NCBI RefSeq assembly: GCF_006540305.1
Contig: NZ_BJOR01000001.1
Span: 5,518,001 to 5,582,000 of the forward strand
Direction of reading: 5' to 3'
Length of the DNA stretch: 64,000 nt
Source: Streptomyces sp. 6-11-2
GTDB taxonomy: Bacteria > Actinomycetota > Actinomycetes > Streptomycetales > Streptomycetaceae
Below the pieces are notes generated by a model. The model searched no databases and was not told the origin of the DNA. It saw only the letters and a program-made list of their open reading frames with translations. Shown here one piece after another: positions 1 through 7,950 of the stretch. The first letter of the stretch is position 1. Each line of letters opens with the position of its first letter. The position numbers and the translations under genes were made by a program.

Positions 1-231
1 GTTGGCGCGGGCCAGATCCTCAAGAAGTGGAAGGACTCACCGGTCACCGAGTCCCACAACTACGTCAACGGCAGGCTCACCGACCTGGTCGCCGTGCACA
101 ACGCCCAGGTCCCCGACGAGATCCTCCAGCGGGGCGGGGACTGGACCCCGGCCCTGCGCACCCGGATCGACAACCCGAAGGCACTGCCGGGGATCGTCGA
201 CCACCAGGCGGGCGCCGGCCGTCTGCGCTGA
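1..231 (+). CDS. Pectate lyase, C-terminal end only (partial)
   Basis: The frame is open from the first base and stops at TGA 229-231, giving the last 76 residues of a gene that begins outside the window. The tail has the pattern I associate with Streptomyces secreted family PL1 pectate lyases: an AHN-like motif (LVAVHNAQVPDEI), then GGDWTPALRTRID, then a PG-IV end. Such enzymes cut de-esterified polygalacturonate by beta-elimination outside the cell. The pectinesterase 85 bases downstream removes methyl esters from the same polymer, which supports the call. No catalytic residues lie in the visible part, so the assignment rests on tail similarity recalled from memory and on the neighbour. Confidence 0.6.
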   Translation, partial: VGAGQILKKWKDSPVTESHNYVNGRLTDLVAVHNAQVPDEILQRGGDWTPALRTRIDNPKALPGIVDHQAGAGRLR

Positions 232-316
232 CGTGCACCTCCCGGCGGGCCGGGGCGCACCCTCCGCCCCGGCCCGCCACCGCCGCCGACCCGCCGCACC
301 GCGAAGGAGCACCCGC

Positions 317-1483
317 ATGCCCTCGCCCCACCTCCGCCCGTCCCCGCCGCCCCTGCCTGGAAAGGGACGGCCCGGAAAGGGCCTGTCCAGAAGGGGACTG
401 CTGCTCGTCGGAGCCGCCGCCGGCGCCGTGCTCGGCCTGGCCGCCCCGCCCGCCGGAGCCGCCGCCCGGCCGCACCCGTTCGGCCGCCACGGTTCACCGG
501 CCGCCCGTCGCACCCCGCGCACCCTCTACGTCGACCCGCACGGGCGCGGCGACTTCACCCAGGTGCAGGCCGCGGTGAACGCGGCCGCGGGCGGCGGCTG
601 GACCCTGGTCCTCGCGCCGGGTACCTACCGGGAGACCGTCTCCGTGGACGCCACGCGCACGGACATGACCTGGATCGGCGCCACGGGCGACGCCCGTGAC
701 GTGACGATCGTGTACGACCACGCGGCCGGCACGCCCACACCCGACGGCGGTACCTACGGCACCAGCGGATCGGCCACCACGACCGTCCAGGCGGACGGTT
801 TCACCGCCCACCGGATCACCTTCGCCAACGACTGGCTGCGCGCCGACCACCCCGGCGTCAGCGGCACCCAGGCCGTCGCCGTCAAGGTGCAGGGCGACCG
901 CTCGGCGTTCTGGCACTGCCGCTTCCTGGGCCACCAGGACACGCTGTACGCCGACACCAGGACCCTGTCCGCCTTCGCCCGCCAGTACTACGCCCACTGC
1001 CACATCGAGGGCGACGTCGACTTCGTCTTCGGCCGGGCGACCGCGGTGTTCGAGCACTGCCACTTCCGCGCGCTGGACCGCAGCGACCTGGCGACGGCAC
1101 CGTACGGCTTCGTCTTCGCGCCCTCCACCGCGGCCGCCAATCCGCGCGGCTACCTGGTCACGCACGGCCGCGTCACCAGCCGGGCCCCGGACGGCGGCTA
1201 CAAGCTCGCCCGTCCCTGGGTGCCCAGCTCGGACACGACCGCTCGCCCGATGCTGACCGTCCGCGACACCTGGCTCGGCCCGGGCATCGACGCGGTCGCA
1301 CCATATGCCAACATGTCGGATACGCACCCCTGGCAGGACCAGCGTTTCGCCGAGTACCGCAACTCCGGCCCCGGCGCGCGGATCGCCGACCCGGCCGACC
1401 GTCCCCAGCTCACCCGCGCCGAGGCCCGGACGGCGAACCGGGAGGCGTACCTCGGCGACTGGACGCCGTGGCGGGGGCGCTGA
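317..1483 (+). CDS. Secreted pectinesterase (carbohydrate esterase family 8), Tat signal
   Basis: 388 residues. It hydrolyses methyl esters of homogalacturonan, preparing it for pectate lyase. The start is ATG 317 with AAGGAG eight bases upstream; the reading frame is open further upstream but runs through the end of the preceding gene. Residues 1-50 form a twin-arginine-type signal (SRRGLLLVGAAAGAVLG followed by AxA). The mature part is a right-handed beta-helix with CE8 landmarks: GTYRETV, the GTYGTSGSATT strand, QAVAVKVQGDRSAFW, the catalytic GHQDTLY segment, and the second Asp/Arg region GDVDFVFGRATAVFE. A late RPW motif supplies the substrate arginine and tryptophan. It directly follows the pectate lyase, probably in the same transcription unit. 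Confidence 0.9.
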   Translation: MPSPHLRPSPPPLPGKGRPGKGLSRRGLLLVGAAAGAVLGLAAPPAGAAARPHPFGRHGSPAARRTPRTLYVDPHGRGDFTQVQAAVNAAAGGGWTLVLAPGTYRETVSVDATRTDMTWIGATGDARDVTIVYDHAAGTPTPDGGTYGTSGSATTTVQADGFTAHRITFANDWLRADHPGVSGTQAVAVKVQGDRSAFWHCRFLGHQDTLYADTRTLSAFARQYYAHCHIEGDVDFVFGRATAVFEHCHFRALDRSDLATAPYGFVFAPSTAAANPRGYLVTHGRVTSRAPDGGYKLARPWVPSSDTTARPMLTVRDTWLGPGIDAVAPYANMSDTHPWQDQRFAEYRNSGPGARIADPADRPQLTRAEARTANREAYLGDWTPWRGR

Positions 1484-1613
1484 CAGCGCGTGACCGGCCG
1501 AGGTGAACGGCGGGTGGCGCAGGCGAATTGTCGGCCACGCCAGATATCGATCGGGCAAAAGGTACCCCGCACGGTCTCGCGCATCCGAGGGTGACGCGCG
1601 TAGAAAGCGACTC

Positions 1614-2411
1614 ATGCACAAGCCACTGCGTATCGCGGCCCTCGCCGCCACCTGCGCCCTCACCGGTGCCGTGATCTACGGCGCCGGTGCGGCCACGGCA
1701 GGTCAGTCGACCGCCAACTCCACCCACGAGCCCTACAACATCGGGCTCCTCACCCAGGACATCGACACCTACTACGGCACCAAGCTCGACGCCGACGGTG
1801 TCTACCAGGCGTCCCCGGACAGCCCGTACGCCAAGGACCTCGCGCGCGTCGACGCCGACGCCAAGAAGTGGATCGACAAGGCGGCGGACAAGGCGGGCCA
1901 CAAGGGCAAGAACAAGCCGGCCGTCGTCTTCGACATCGACGACACGCTGCTGCTCAGCCTGGACTACGAGAAGAAGAACAGCTACGGCTACAACAGCGCC
2001 ACCTGGGCGGCCTACGTCAACAAGGCCGACCGCCCGGCGGTCTTCGGCAGCCCCGAACTCGTGCGGTACGCCGCGAAGAAGGGCGTCGAGGTCTTCTACA
2101 ACTCCGGCCTGAGCGAGGCACAGCGCTCCGCCGCCGTGGAGAACCTGAAGAAGGTCGGCGCCGACGTCAACCTCGACGCCGCGCACATGTTCCTCAAGGA
2201 CGCGGCCAACCCGCCGTCCTACCTGAAGGGCTGCGCCACCCCGGGCGCCTGGACCTGCACGACCGTCCAGTACAAGGCCGGCACCCGCAAGCACATCGAG
2301 GACCTCGGGTACGACATCGTCGCCAACTTCGGCGACCAGTACTCCGACCTCGACGGCGGTCACGCCGAGCACACCTTCAAGCTGCCGAACCCGACGTACT
2401 TCGTCGGCTAG
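1614..2411 (+). CDS. Secreted HAD-superfamily acid phosphatase
   Basis: 265 residues. It belongs to the HAD class B/C (subfamily IIIB) acid phosphatases, which hydrolyse phosphomonoesters outside the cytoplasm. Residues 1-30 are an export signal (KPLRIAALAATCALTGAVIY then GAGAATAG). The nucleophile motif VVFDIDDTLL (Asp107 and Asp109) fits DxDxT. Later motifs are a Ser/Thr motif in FYNSGLSEAQR, a conserved lysine in the TRKHIEDLGY segment, and the acidic pair in NFGDQYSDLDGGHAE. The start at ATG 1614 was chosen because the upstream extension is Arg-rich and has no signal character. A 12-bp hairpin follows the gene. The substrate is unknown; nucleotides or pyridoxal phosphate are typical for the family. 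Confidence 0.85.
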   Translation: MHKPLRIAALAATCALTGAVIYGAGAATAGQSTANSTHEPYNIGLLTQDIDTYYGTKLDADGVYQASPDSPYAKDLARVDADAKKWIDKAADKAGHKGKNKPAVVFDIDDTLLLSLDYEKKNSYGYNSATWAAYVNKADRPAVFGSPELVRYAAKKGVEVFYNSGLSEAQRSAAVENLKKVGADVNLDAAHMFLKDAANPPSYLKGCATPGAWTCTTVQYKAGTRKHIEDLGYDIVANFGDQYSDLDGGHAEHTFKLPNPTYFVG

Positions 2412-2581
2412 TGCCGCGGCAGGCAACGTCTGCCCGTCAAGGAGCGGCGTCCGGTGCGTGCTCTCGGTGCGCCGGCCGGAAGTCCTCGTACTGGATGTAC
2501 TTGGGCTTTCGGGCGGTGCGGCGAGAGTGCGTGCCGGGCGTCGCGACGGGGCCGACGTTGCCTGTCGGGGTGCTGGGCACA

Positions 2582-2624
2582 TGACGTGCCCCGTCCGCTC
2601 CACGAGGCCGGGCGGGGCACGTCA
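2582..2624. terminator. Bidirectional hairpin between convergent genes
   Basis: A perfect 12-bp inverted repeat (TGACGTGCCCCG at 2582-2593 pairing with 2613-2624) encloses a 19-base loop. It lies between the 3' ends of the phosphatase and the GNAT gene, the usual place for a shared terminator. There is no T-tract, which is common in Streptomyces. Confidence 0.75.
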
Positions 2625-2635
2625 CGCCCGCGCGT

Positions 2636-3115
2636 TCACCCGGCGTCGGCCCGCAGCGACAGCACCACCTCGTCGATCTCCTCGCCCCGCGCCTCGGCGA
2701 ACCCCCGGGCCCGCGCGGACTCCAGGAAGCCGCACTTGGCGAGCACCCGCAGCGAGCCGGCGTTGTCCGCCGCCGCCCGCGCGTACAGCGGGCGTTCGGG
2801 CACCTCGGTCAGCAGGGCGCGCAGCGCGGCCGTGGCGACGCCGCGGCCCCAGTAGGCACGGTCCACCCAGTAGGTGACCTCGCGTTCGCCCGGCTCCCCG
2901 TAGACGGCGGCGCTGCCGACCACGTCACCGTCCAGCAGGACGGTGCGCAGCACGACGGACGAGGCGCGCAGCCTTCGCCAGTCCGCCGTGAAGGCGTCGT
3001 GGTCGGCCGGGTCCTTCGGGGTGAAGGCGGCCATCCGCAGCGCCTCCGGGTCGTTCATCTGCCGGAAGAACACCGGCAGATCGCTGTCGTGGACCTCGCG
3101 GAGGACGACCTCCAT
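2636..3115 (-). CDS. GNAT-family N-acetyltransferase
   Basis: 159 residues, one GNAT domain of the RimJ/RimL-like kind. It transfers acetyl from acetyl-CoA to an amine; the substrate cannot be read from the sequence. The N-terminal strand VVLREVHDSDLPVF is typical. The acetyl-CoA pyrophosphate loop is YWGRGVATAALRALL (Q/R-x-x-G-x-G/A), and AAADNAGSLRVLAKCGF is the usual closing motif. The gene starts three bases after the stop of the IclR regulator on the same strand, so the two are very probably one transcript. It ends at a shared hairpin with the phosphatase gene. Confidence 0.85.
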   Translation of the reverse strand: MEVVLREVHDSDLPVFFRQMNDPEALRMAAFTPKDPADHDAFTADWRRLRASSVVLRTVLLDGDVVGSAAVYGEPGEREVTYWVDRAYWGRGVATAALRALLTEVPERPLYARAAADNAGSLRVLAKCGFLESARARGFAEARGEEIDEVVLSLRADAG

Positions 3116-3118
3116 GTG

Positions 3119-3892
3119 TCACAGCCTCCGGGTGGCGAGCGTCAGTCGGTCACGGGCGTCGAAGAGAGCATCCTTCACCATCTGCTCGTGCGCCGGCGTC
3201 AGGCGCGCCACCGGGACCGAGCAGCTGACCGCGTCCCGGGCCGGGGTGCGGTACGGGATCGCCACACCGAAGCAGCGCAGGCCCAGGGTGTTCTCCTCGC
3301 GGTCGACGGCGTACCCCTGCTCGCGGATCTGATGCAGTTCCTCGATGAGCCGCTCGCGGTCGGTGATGGTGTGCTCGGTCAGCGCGGGCAGCGTCTCCGG
3401 GAGCATCTTGCGCACCTGCTCGTCCGTGTACGTGCTCAGCAGCGCCTTGCCCAGCGAGGTGGAGTGGGCGGGCAGGCGGCGGCCGACCCGCGTGAAGGGG
3501 CGCAGATAGTGCTGCGACTGGCGGGTGGCCAGGTAGACGACGTTCGTGCCGTCCAGGCGGGCGAGGTGGATCGTCTCGGTGGTGTCGTCGGACAGCCGGT
3601 CCAGCGTGGGACGGGCCGCAGCGACCACCTCGTCGCCGTCGATGTAGGAGGTGCCGACGAGCAGTGCCCGCACGCCGATGCCGTAGCGCGTGCCGGTGGC
3701 GTCGGTCTCCACCCAGCCCAGCTCGACGAGTGTGCGGAGCAGCATGTACAGGCTGGACTTGGGATAGCCGACGGCCTCCTGGACCGCGGCCAGCGAGTGC
3801 ATACCGGGCCGGCCGGCGAAGAACTCGAGCAACTCCACGGTCCGTACCGCGGACTTGACCTGCGCCCCGCCGCCTGCGTCGCCTGCCGACAT
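3119..3892 (-). CDS. IclR-family transcriptional regulator
   Basis: 257 residues from ATG 3892. An upstream ATG pair at 3955 would add 21 residues but has no ribosome site and would run into the palindromes proposed as operators; the chosen start has GAAGGGG 8-14 bases upstream. An N-terminal winged helix-turn-helix spans about residues 10-75 (VKSAVRTVELLEFFAGR, then GYPKSSLYMLLRTL). The IclR effector domain follows, with GTSYIDGDEV and the typical GRRLPAHSTSLGKALLS segment; the late cysteine-containing SCSVPV is also family-like. The aldehyde dehydrogenase is divergently transcribed 168 bases away, the classic arrangement for an IclR regulator and its target. The ligand is likely an intermediate of uronate or sugar-acid breakdown (inference). 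Confidence 0.9.
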   Translation of the reverse strand: MSAGDAGGGAQVKSAVRTVELLEFFAGRPGMHSLAAVQEAVGYPKSSLYMLLRTLVELGWVETDATGTRYGIGVRALLVGTSYIDGDEVVAAARPTLDRLSDDTTETIHLARLDGTNVVYLATRQSQHYLRPFTRVGRRLPAHSTSLGKALLSTYTDEQVRKMLPETLPALTEHTITDRERLIEELHQIREQGYAVDREENTLGLRCFGVAIPYRTPARDAVSCSVPVARLTPAHEQMVKDALFDARDRLTLATRRL

Positions 3893-3923
3893 CGCCCTGG
3901 ACCCCTTCGTTCGACGAGAAGCT

Positions 3924-3982
3924 GGAGATATAGTCTCCGACAGAGTATTCATCATCAGAGACAGCGTTCAGTATATCGAACG
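3924..3982. promoter_or_regulatory. Candidate IclR operators in the divergent promoter region
   Basis: Two palindromes lie between the divergent regulator and aldehyde dehydrogenase. GGAGA-TATAG-TCTCC (3924-3938) is a perfect 5-bp inverted repeat around a 5-base centre. CGTTC-8-GAACG (3965-3982) has a TATA centre. The AT-rich centres stand out from the local GC. IclR proteins bind short palindromes of this size near their own promoter, so these are candidate operators. No binding data are implied. Confidence 0.5.
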
Positions 3983-4059
3983 CCCTGGTGGTGAACCCGA
4001 ATGCGGCCGACCGTAGGGACCGGCCGGATACTGCGGCAAGACATGTGGAGGGATCCGCG

Positions 4060-5586
4060 GTGGCAGCACCAGTCTGGAGTGTCGACCCCCGTACCGGGAA
4101 GCAGCGGGAACAGGTTGCGGTGGAGGCCACAGCGCAGGAGGTGGACGCCGTCGTGCGGGCAGCGCACGAGGCGCGCGGGGCGCTCGCCGACCGTGCCGTC
4201 CGCGCGGCCTTCCTGCGCTCCGCCGCCGACCGGCTGGAAGGGGCCCGCGACCGGCTCGTCGAGGCCGGCGACGCCGAGACCGCGCTCGGACCGGTCCGGC
4301 TGACCGGCGAACTGGCCCGGACCTGCTATCAGTTGCGGGCCTTCGCGGACATCGTCGACGAGGGCGCCTTCCTCGACGTGATCATCAACCACCCCGACGC
4401 CACCGCGGCCCCGCCGATCCCGGACCTGCGCCGCTACAAGGTGCCGCTCGGAGTCGTCGCCGTCTACTCCGCCTCCAACTTCCCCTTCGCCTTCTCGGTC
4501 GCCGGCGGCGACACCGCGAGCGCGCTCGCCGCGGGCTGCCCCGTCGTCGTCAAGGCCCACCCCGACCACCCGGCCCTGTCCGAGCTGGTCGCCAGGGTGC
4601 TGCGTGGAGCGGCCGCGCACCACGGCGTCCCCGAGGCCGTGATCGGTCTCGTCCACGGCTTCGAGGCGGGCGTCGAACTCGTCGGACACCCGCTCGTCGC
4701 CGCCGCCGGCTTCACCGGTTCCGTACGCGGCGGCCGGGCCCTGTTCGACGCGGCGGCCGCGCGGCCGGCGCCGATCCCCTTCCACGGCGAGCTGGGGTCG
4801 CTCAACCCGGTCCTCGTCACCGAGGCCGCGGCCGCCGAACGGGCCGAGGACATCGGGACCGGGCTGGCCGGGTCGATGACGATGGGGGTCGGGCAGTTCT
4901 GCGTGAAGCCCGGACTGGTCCTCGTGCCGTCCGGAGCCGCCGGCGACGGCCTGGTCAAGTCGCTCACCGACGCCGTCAGCGACACCGACCCGGGCGTCCT
5001 GCTCGACCACCGGATGCGCGACAACTTCCTCACCGGCATCGCCGAGCGCTCCGCACTGCCCGGCGTCGAGTCGCCGGTCACCCCGGGCGCGGGCGGCGAG
5101 CACTCGGTCAGCGCGGGCTTCCTGACCGTGCCGGCCGGGAAGCTCACCGAGGACGGGGAGCACGACCTGCTCCTGGAGGAGTGCTTCGGACCGGTCACCG
5201 TGGTGGCCCGCTACGAGGACGAGGGCGAGGCCGAGGCCGTCCTGTCGCGGCTGCCCGGCAACCTCAGCGCGACCGTGCACCTGTCCACCGAGGAGGCGGC
5301 CGGCCAGGGACGCGGCGCCGAACTGCTCGCCCGGCTGACCCCGCTCGCCGGACGCGTGCTCGTCAACGGCTGGCCGACCGGTGTCGCGGTGGCCCCCGCC
5401 CAGCACCACGGCGGCCCCTACCCCGCGACGACCTCGACGTCCACCTCCGTGGGCGGTACGGCGATCGAGCGGTGGATGCGCCCGGTGGCGTACCAGAACG
5501 CCCCGGAGGCGCTGCTGCCGCCGGAGCTGCGCGACGACAACCCGCTCGGGCTGCCCCGCCGCTTCAACGGCCAACTGGAGCGCTGA
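4060..5586 (+). CDS. NADP-type aldehyde dehydrogenase, 2,5-dioxovalerate (alpha-ketoglutarate semialdehyde) dehydrogenase-like
   Basis: 508 residues from GTG 4060, which has GGAGGG seven bases upstream; the frame also opens at GTG 3988 without such a site. The sequence fits the branch of the ALDH superfamily that oxidises alpha-ketoglutarate semialdehyde to alpha-ketoglutarate, the last step of oxidative uronate, pentose and hydroxyproline pathways. Landmarks are the nucleotide-binding YSASNFPFAFSVAGGDTASA and VVVKAHPDHP segments, the general base Glu244 in FHGELGSLNP, and nucleophile Cys281 in MGVGQFCVKPG. A late EECFGPVTVV loop is typical. Its IclR-controlled position, with pectin-degrading enzymes upstream, suggests a galacturonate/glucarate-type route, but no dehydratase for that route is in the window. 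Confidence 0.85.
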   Translation: MAAPVWSVDPRTGKQREQVAVEATAQEVDAVVRAAHEARGALADRAVRAAFLRSAADRLEGARDRLVEAGDAETALGPVRLTGELARTCYQLRAFADIVDEGAFLDVIINHPDATAAPPIPDLRRYKVPLGVVAVYSASNFPFAFSVAGGDTASALAAGCPVVVKAHPDHPALSELVARVLRGAAAHHGVPEAVIGLVHGFEAGVELVGHPLVAAAGFTGSVRGGRALFDAAAARPAPIPFHGELGSLNPVLVTEAAAAERAEDIGTGLAGSMTMGVGQFCVKPGLVLVPSGAAGDGLVKSLTDAVSDTDPGVLLDHRMRDNFLTGIAERSALPGVESPVTPGAGGEHSVSAGFLTVPAGKLTEDGEHDLLLEECFGPVTVVARYEDEGEAEAVLSRLPGNLSATVHLSTEEAAGQGRGAELLARLTPLAGRVLVNGWPTGVAVAPAQHHGGPYPATTSTSTSVGGTAIERWMRPVAYQNAPEALLPPELRDDNPLGLPRRFNGQLER

Positions 5587-5601
5587 GCGGCCGCACCCAA
5601 C

Positions 5602-5684
5602 CGGATCACCGGGCTTCCGCGCCCTCCCTTCCCCGGCATGCCTCGCACGACCGACGGCAGCGTGCGCGGACGCCCGGTGATCCG
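5602..5684 (+). terminator. Long-loop inverted repeat after the aldehyde dehydrogenase
   Basis: CGGATCACCGGGC (5602-5614) is perfectly complementary to 5672-5684 (13 bp) across a 57-base loop. It follows the dehydrogenase stop by 15 bases. Termination is the simplest role, though the loop is longer than usual. Confidence 0.5.
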
Positions 5685-5805
5685 ACCTGCGGGCGCGGCG
5701 CCTCCAGGCCCGTGACCGGGGAATGAAACCCGCTGATTGAACGTTCACGGACCCGGCGGAGGACGTCCACCTCCGCCTCCGTACGAGCGGGAGAGAGCCG
5801 AGAGC

Positions 5806-6528
5806 ATGCGCGTCGAGATCTGGTCGGACATCGCCTGTCCCTGGTGCTACGTCGGGAAGGCACGCTTCGAGAAGGCACTCGCGGCCTTCCCGCACCGGGA
5901 ACAGGTCGAGGTGGTGCACCGGTCGTTCGAGCTGGATCCGGGGCGGGCCAAGGACGACGTGCAGCCGGTGATCACCATGCTCACCAAGAAGTACGGGATG
6001 AGCGAGGCACAGGCGCACGACGGCGAGGAGAACCTGGGACGGCAGGCCGCCGACGAGGGGCTCGCGTACCGCACCCGGGGCCGGGACCACGGCAACACCT
6101 TCGACATGCACCGCCTGCTGCACCTCGCCAAGGAGCACGGCAGGCAGAGCGAGCTGCTGGACGCGCTGTACCGGGCGAACTTCGCCGAGGAGCGGTCCGT
6201 CTTCACCGAGGGCGCCGAACGGCTGGTGGAGCTGGCCGTCGCCGCCGGGCTCGACGCCGACACCGCCCGGAAGGTGCTCGCCGACCCCGACGCCTACGCC
6301 GCCGAGGTCCGCGCCGACGAGCGGGAGGCCGCGCAACTCGGTGCATCCGGGGTGCCGTTCTTCGTGCTCGACCGGAAGTACGGCGTCTCCGGCGCCCAGC
6401 CCGCCGAGGTCTTCACCCAGGCCCTCACCCAGGCGTGGGGCGAACGCTCGCCGCTGACCCTCCTCCAGGACGGCGACGCGGACGGGGACGCCTGCGGCCC
6501 GGACGGATGCGCGGTGCCGCGGAGCTGA
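5806..6528 (+). CDS. DsbA-family oxidoreductase, FrnE-like
   Basis: 240 residues, cytoplasmic (no signal peptide). The thioredoxin-fold active site is at the very N-terminus: WSDIACPWCYVG with a CPWC motif (Cys11 and Cys14). A helical insert and the cis-proline loop SGVPFFVLDRKYGVSG (about residues 179-194) complete the DsbA/2-hydroxychromene isomerase-like FrnE pattern. Members of this group are thiol-disulfide oxidoreductases; some act in polyketide tailoring or oxidative stress. The tail has two further cysteines (CGPDGCAV), which could form a metal- or disulfide-forming pair. The start ATG 5806 follows a purine-rich GGGAGAGAGCCGAGAG stretch. There is no operon partner, and the specific substrate is unknown. 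Confidence 0.85.
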   Translation: MRVEIWSDIACPWCYVGKARFEKALAAFPHREQVEVVHRSFELDPGRAKDDVQPVITMLTKKYGMSEAQAHDGEENLGRQAADEGLAYRTRGRDHGNTFDMHRLLHLAKEHGRQSELLDALYRANFAEERSVFTEGAERLVELAVAAGLDADTARKVLADPDAYAAEVRADEREAAQLGASGVPFFVLDRKYGVSGAQPAEVFTQALTQAWGERSPLTLLQDGDADGDACGPDGCAVPRS

Positions 6529-6635
6529 CCGGCGAGGACGAACCGCAGGTCGGGGCGGACTCATAAGGGATCCTTCGGAGCACTCGGCAGAAACGCGCGA
6601 TGGACGGGGGCCGCGACGGGCCCCACAGTGGACCC

Positions 6636-7685
6636 ATGGAAACCTTCGAGACCCTCGTCCGCGCCGAGTTCGCCCCGAAGACCACCTATCTGAACAGCGC
6701 GACCCTCGGTCTCCTGCCCGCCCGGACGGTGGAGGCCCTGGGCACCGCCGTGGCGGCGGCCGCCGCCGGGCAGCCGACCGACATGTTCGCCGACGTCGAG
6801 GCCGCCCGCGCCTCCTTCGCCCGGCTGATGAAGGTGCCGGACCGGCGCGTCGCGGCCGGCGCCTCCGTCGCCGTCTACACCGGGCTGATCGCCGCCGCAC
6901 TGCCCGAGGGCGCCGAAGTCCTCACCGCCGAGGGCGACTTCAGCTCCCTGGTGAACCCCTTCCACGTCCGCCGGGACCTGAAGGTGCGCAGCGCACCGCT
7001 GGAGCGGATCGCCGAGGCGGTACGGCCCGGCACGGCCCTGGTCGCGGTGAGCGCCGCACAGTCGGCCGACGGCCGCGTCGCCGACCTGCCCGCCATCCGC
7101 GCGGCCGCGCGCGAGCACGGCGCGCGCGTGTACGTCGACGCCTCCCAGGCCGCCGGCTGGCTGGACCTCGACGCGAACGCCTACGACTACGTCAGCGCCG
7201 TCGCCTTCAAGTGGCTCCTGTGCCCCCGGGGCGTGGCCTTCCTGGTCGTCCCCGACGACCTCGGCGGCCTCGACCCGCTGTTCGCGGGCTGGGTGGCGGG
7301 GGAACGGCCCTGGGACAGCTGCTACGGCCCGGTCGAGGAACTCGCCCACTCCGCACGGCGGTTCGACGAGAGTCCCGCCCTCTTCTGCTACGCGGGTGCC
7401 CGCCGCTCACTCGAACTCGTCGAGGAACTCGGCGTGTCCGCCGTACGCGCCCACGATCTCGCCCTCGCCGACCGCTTCCGCGCCGGGCTGCGCTCCCTCG
7501 GCCACGAACCGGTCCGGGCGCCGGGCTCCCCGATCGTCGCCGTGCCCGGACTCGGCGCCCGTCAGGGCGAGTTGAGCGCCAAGGGCATCGAGGTCTCCCA
7601 GCGCGCGGGCAATCTGCGGGCCGCGTTCCACCTCTACAACACGCCCGCCGACGTCGACCGCCTGCTGGACGCGCTGGCCGGCTGA
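6636..7685 (+). CDS. Class V aminotransferase-fold PLP enzyme (cysteine desulfurase / isopenicillin N epimerase-like)
   Basis: 349 residues from ATG 6636; an ATG at 6600 is also in frame, and neither has a strong ribosome site. It is a fold-type I, class V PLP enzyme: TTYLNSATLGLLPARTVEAL at the N-terminus, VDASQAAGWLDLD with the PLP-ring Asp168, and AFKWLLCPRGVAFLVV with Schiff-base Lys192. No conserved cysteine-desulfurase active-site cysteine loop is evident, so a desulfurase role is doubtful. Related Streptomyces proteins are usually annotated only by fold. The gene stands alone, separated by a strong hairpin from the convergent ectoine operon. The substrate is unknown. Confidence 0.8.
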   Translation: METFETLVRAEFAPKTTYLNSATLGLLPARTVEALGTAVAAAAAGQPTDMFADVEAARASFARLMKVPDRRVAAGASVAVYTGLIAAALPEGAEVLTAEGDFSSLVNPFHVRRDLKVRSAPLERIAEAVRPGTALVAVSAAQSADGRVADLPAIRAAAREHGARVYVDASQAAGWLDLDANAYDYVSAVAFKWLLCPRGVAFLVVPDDLGGLDPLFAGWVAGERPWDSCYGPVEELAHSARRFDESPALFCYAGARRSLELVEELGVSAVRAHDLALADRFRAGLRSLGHEPVRAPGSPIVAVPGLGARQGELSAKGIEVSQRAGNLRAAFHLYNTPADVDRLLDALAG

Positions 7686-7706
7686 GGCCGCCACCGGGAT
7701 CCGGAC

Positions 7707-7750
7707 ACGGGCCGGGGCCTCCCGTCCCACACGAGGAGGCCCCGACCCGT
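7707..7750 (+). terminator. Strong hairpin after the class V aminotransferase
   Basis: ACGGGCCGGGGCCTCC (7707-7722) pairs with 7735-7750 in a 16-bp stem with one mismatch and a 12-base loop. It lies 22 bases after the aminotransferase stop. It probably also stops readthrough from the ect operon coming the other way. Confidence 0.8.
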
Positions 7751-7762
7751 ATCACCCCGGGT

Positions 7763-7950
7763 CACCGCACCGGGGTGAAGTCCCGCGCTCCGATGCTGTG
7801 TCTTCCGGGGGCCGACCCCCGGAAGCCCGGCCGGTTCGTCTCATCGCACCGGAGTGAAGTCCCGCGCTCCGATGCTGTGTTCTCCGGGGGCCGACCCCCG
7901 GACCCCCGGCCGGTTCGTCTCACCGCACCGGAGTGAAGTCCCGCGCCCCA
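7763..7950. repeat. 79-bp tandem repeat containing the ectD tail and a hairpin
   Basis: Copies lie at 7763-7841 and 7842-7920, with a third partial copy from 7921 to about 7950 that is the real 3' end of ectD. Read on the minus strand, each unit holds the last ectD codons (ending IGARDFTPVR, stop) followed by the hairpin CCGGGGG-TCGG-CCCCCGG (7805-7822 and 7884-7901). The period of 79 is not a multiple of three, so the extra tails cannot extend EctD. The result is two extra non-translated tail-plus-hairpin modules downstream of the operon, forming tandem terminators. Confidence 0.85.

Noticed and set aside
3893..3955. A longer start for the IclR regulator at ATG 3955
   Set aside because: No ribosome site there, and it would place coding sequence over the proposed operator palindrome at 3924-3938; ATG 3892 has a purine-rich site.
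3955..6900. A 981-codon minus-strand frame across the aldehyde dehydrogenase and DsbA genes
   Set aside because: It overlaps two genes with intact catalytic motifs and carries no recognisable domain itself.
7763..7950. A CRISPR array
   Set aside because: Only two full 79-bp tandem units with no unique spacers, clearly derived from the ectD end.
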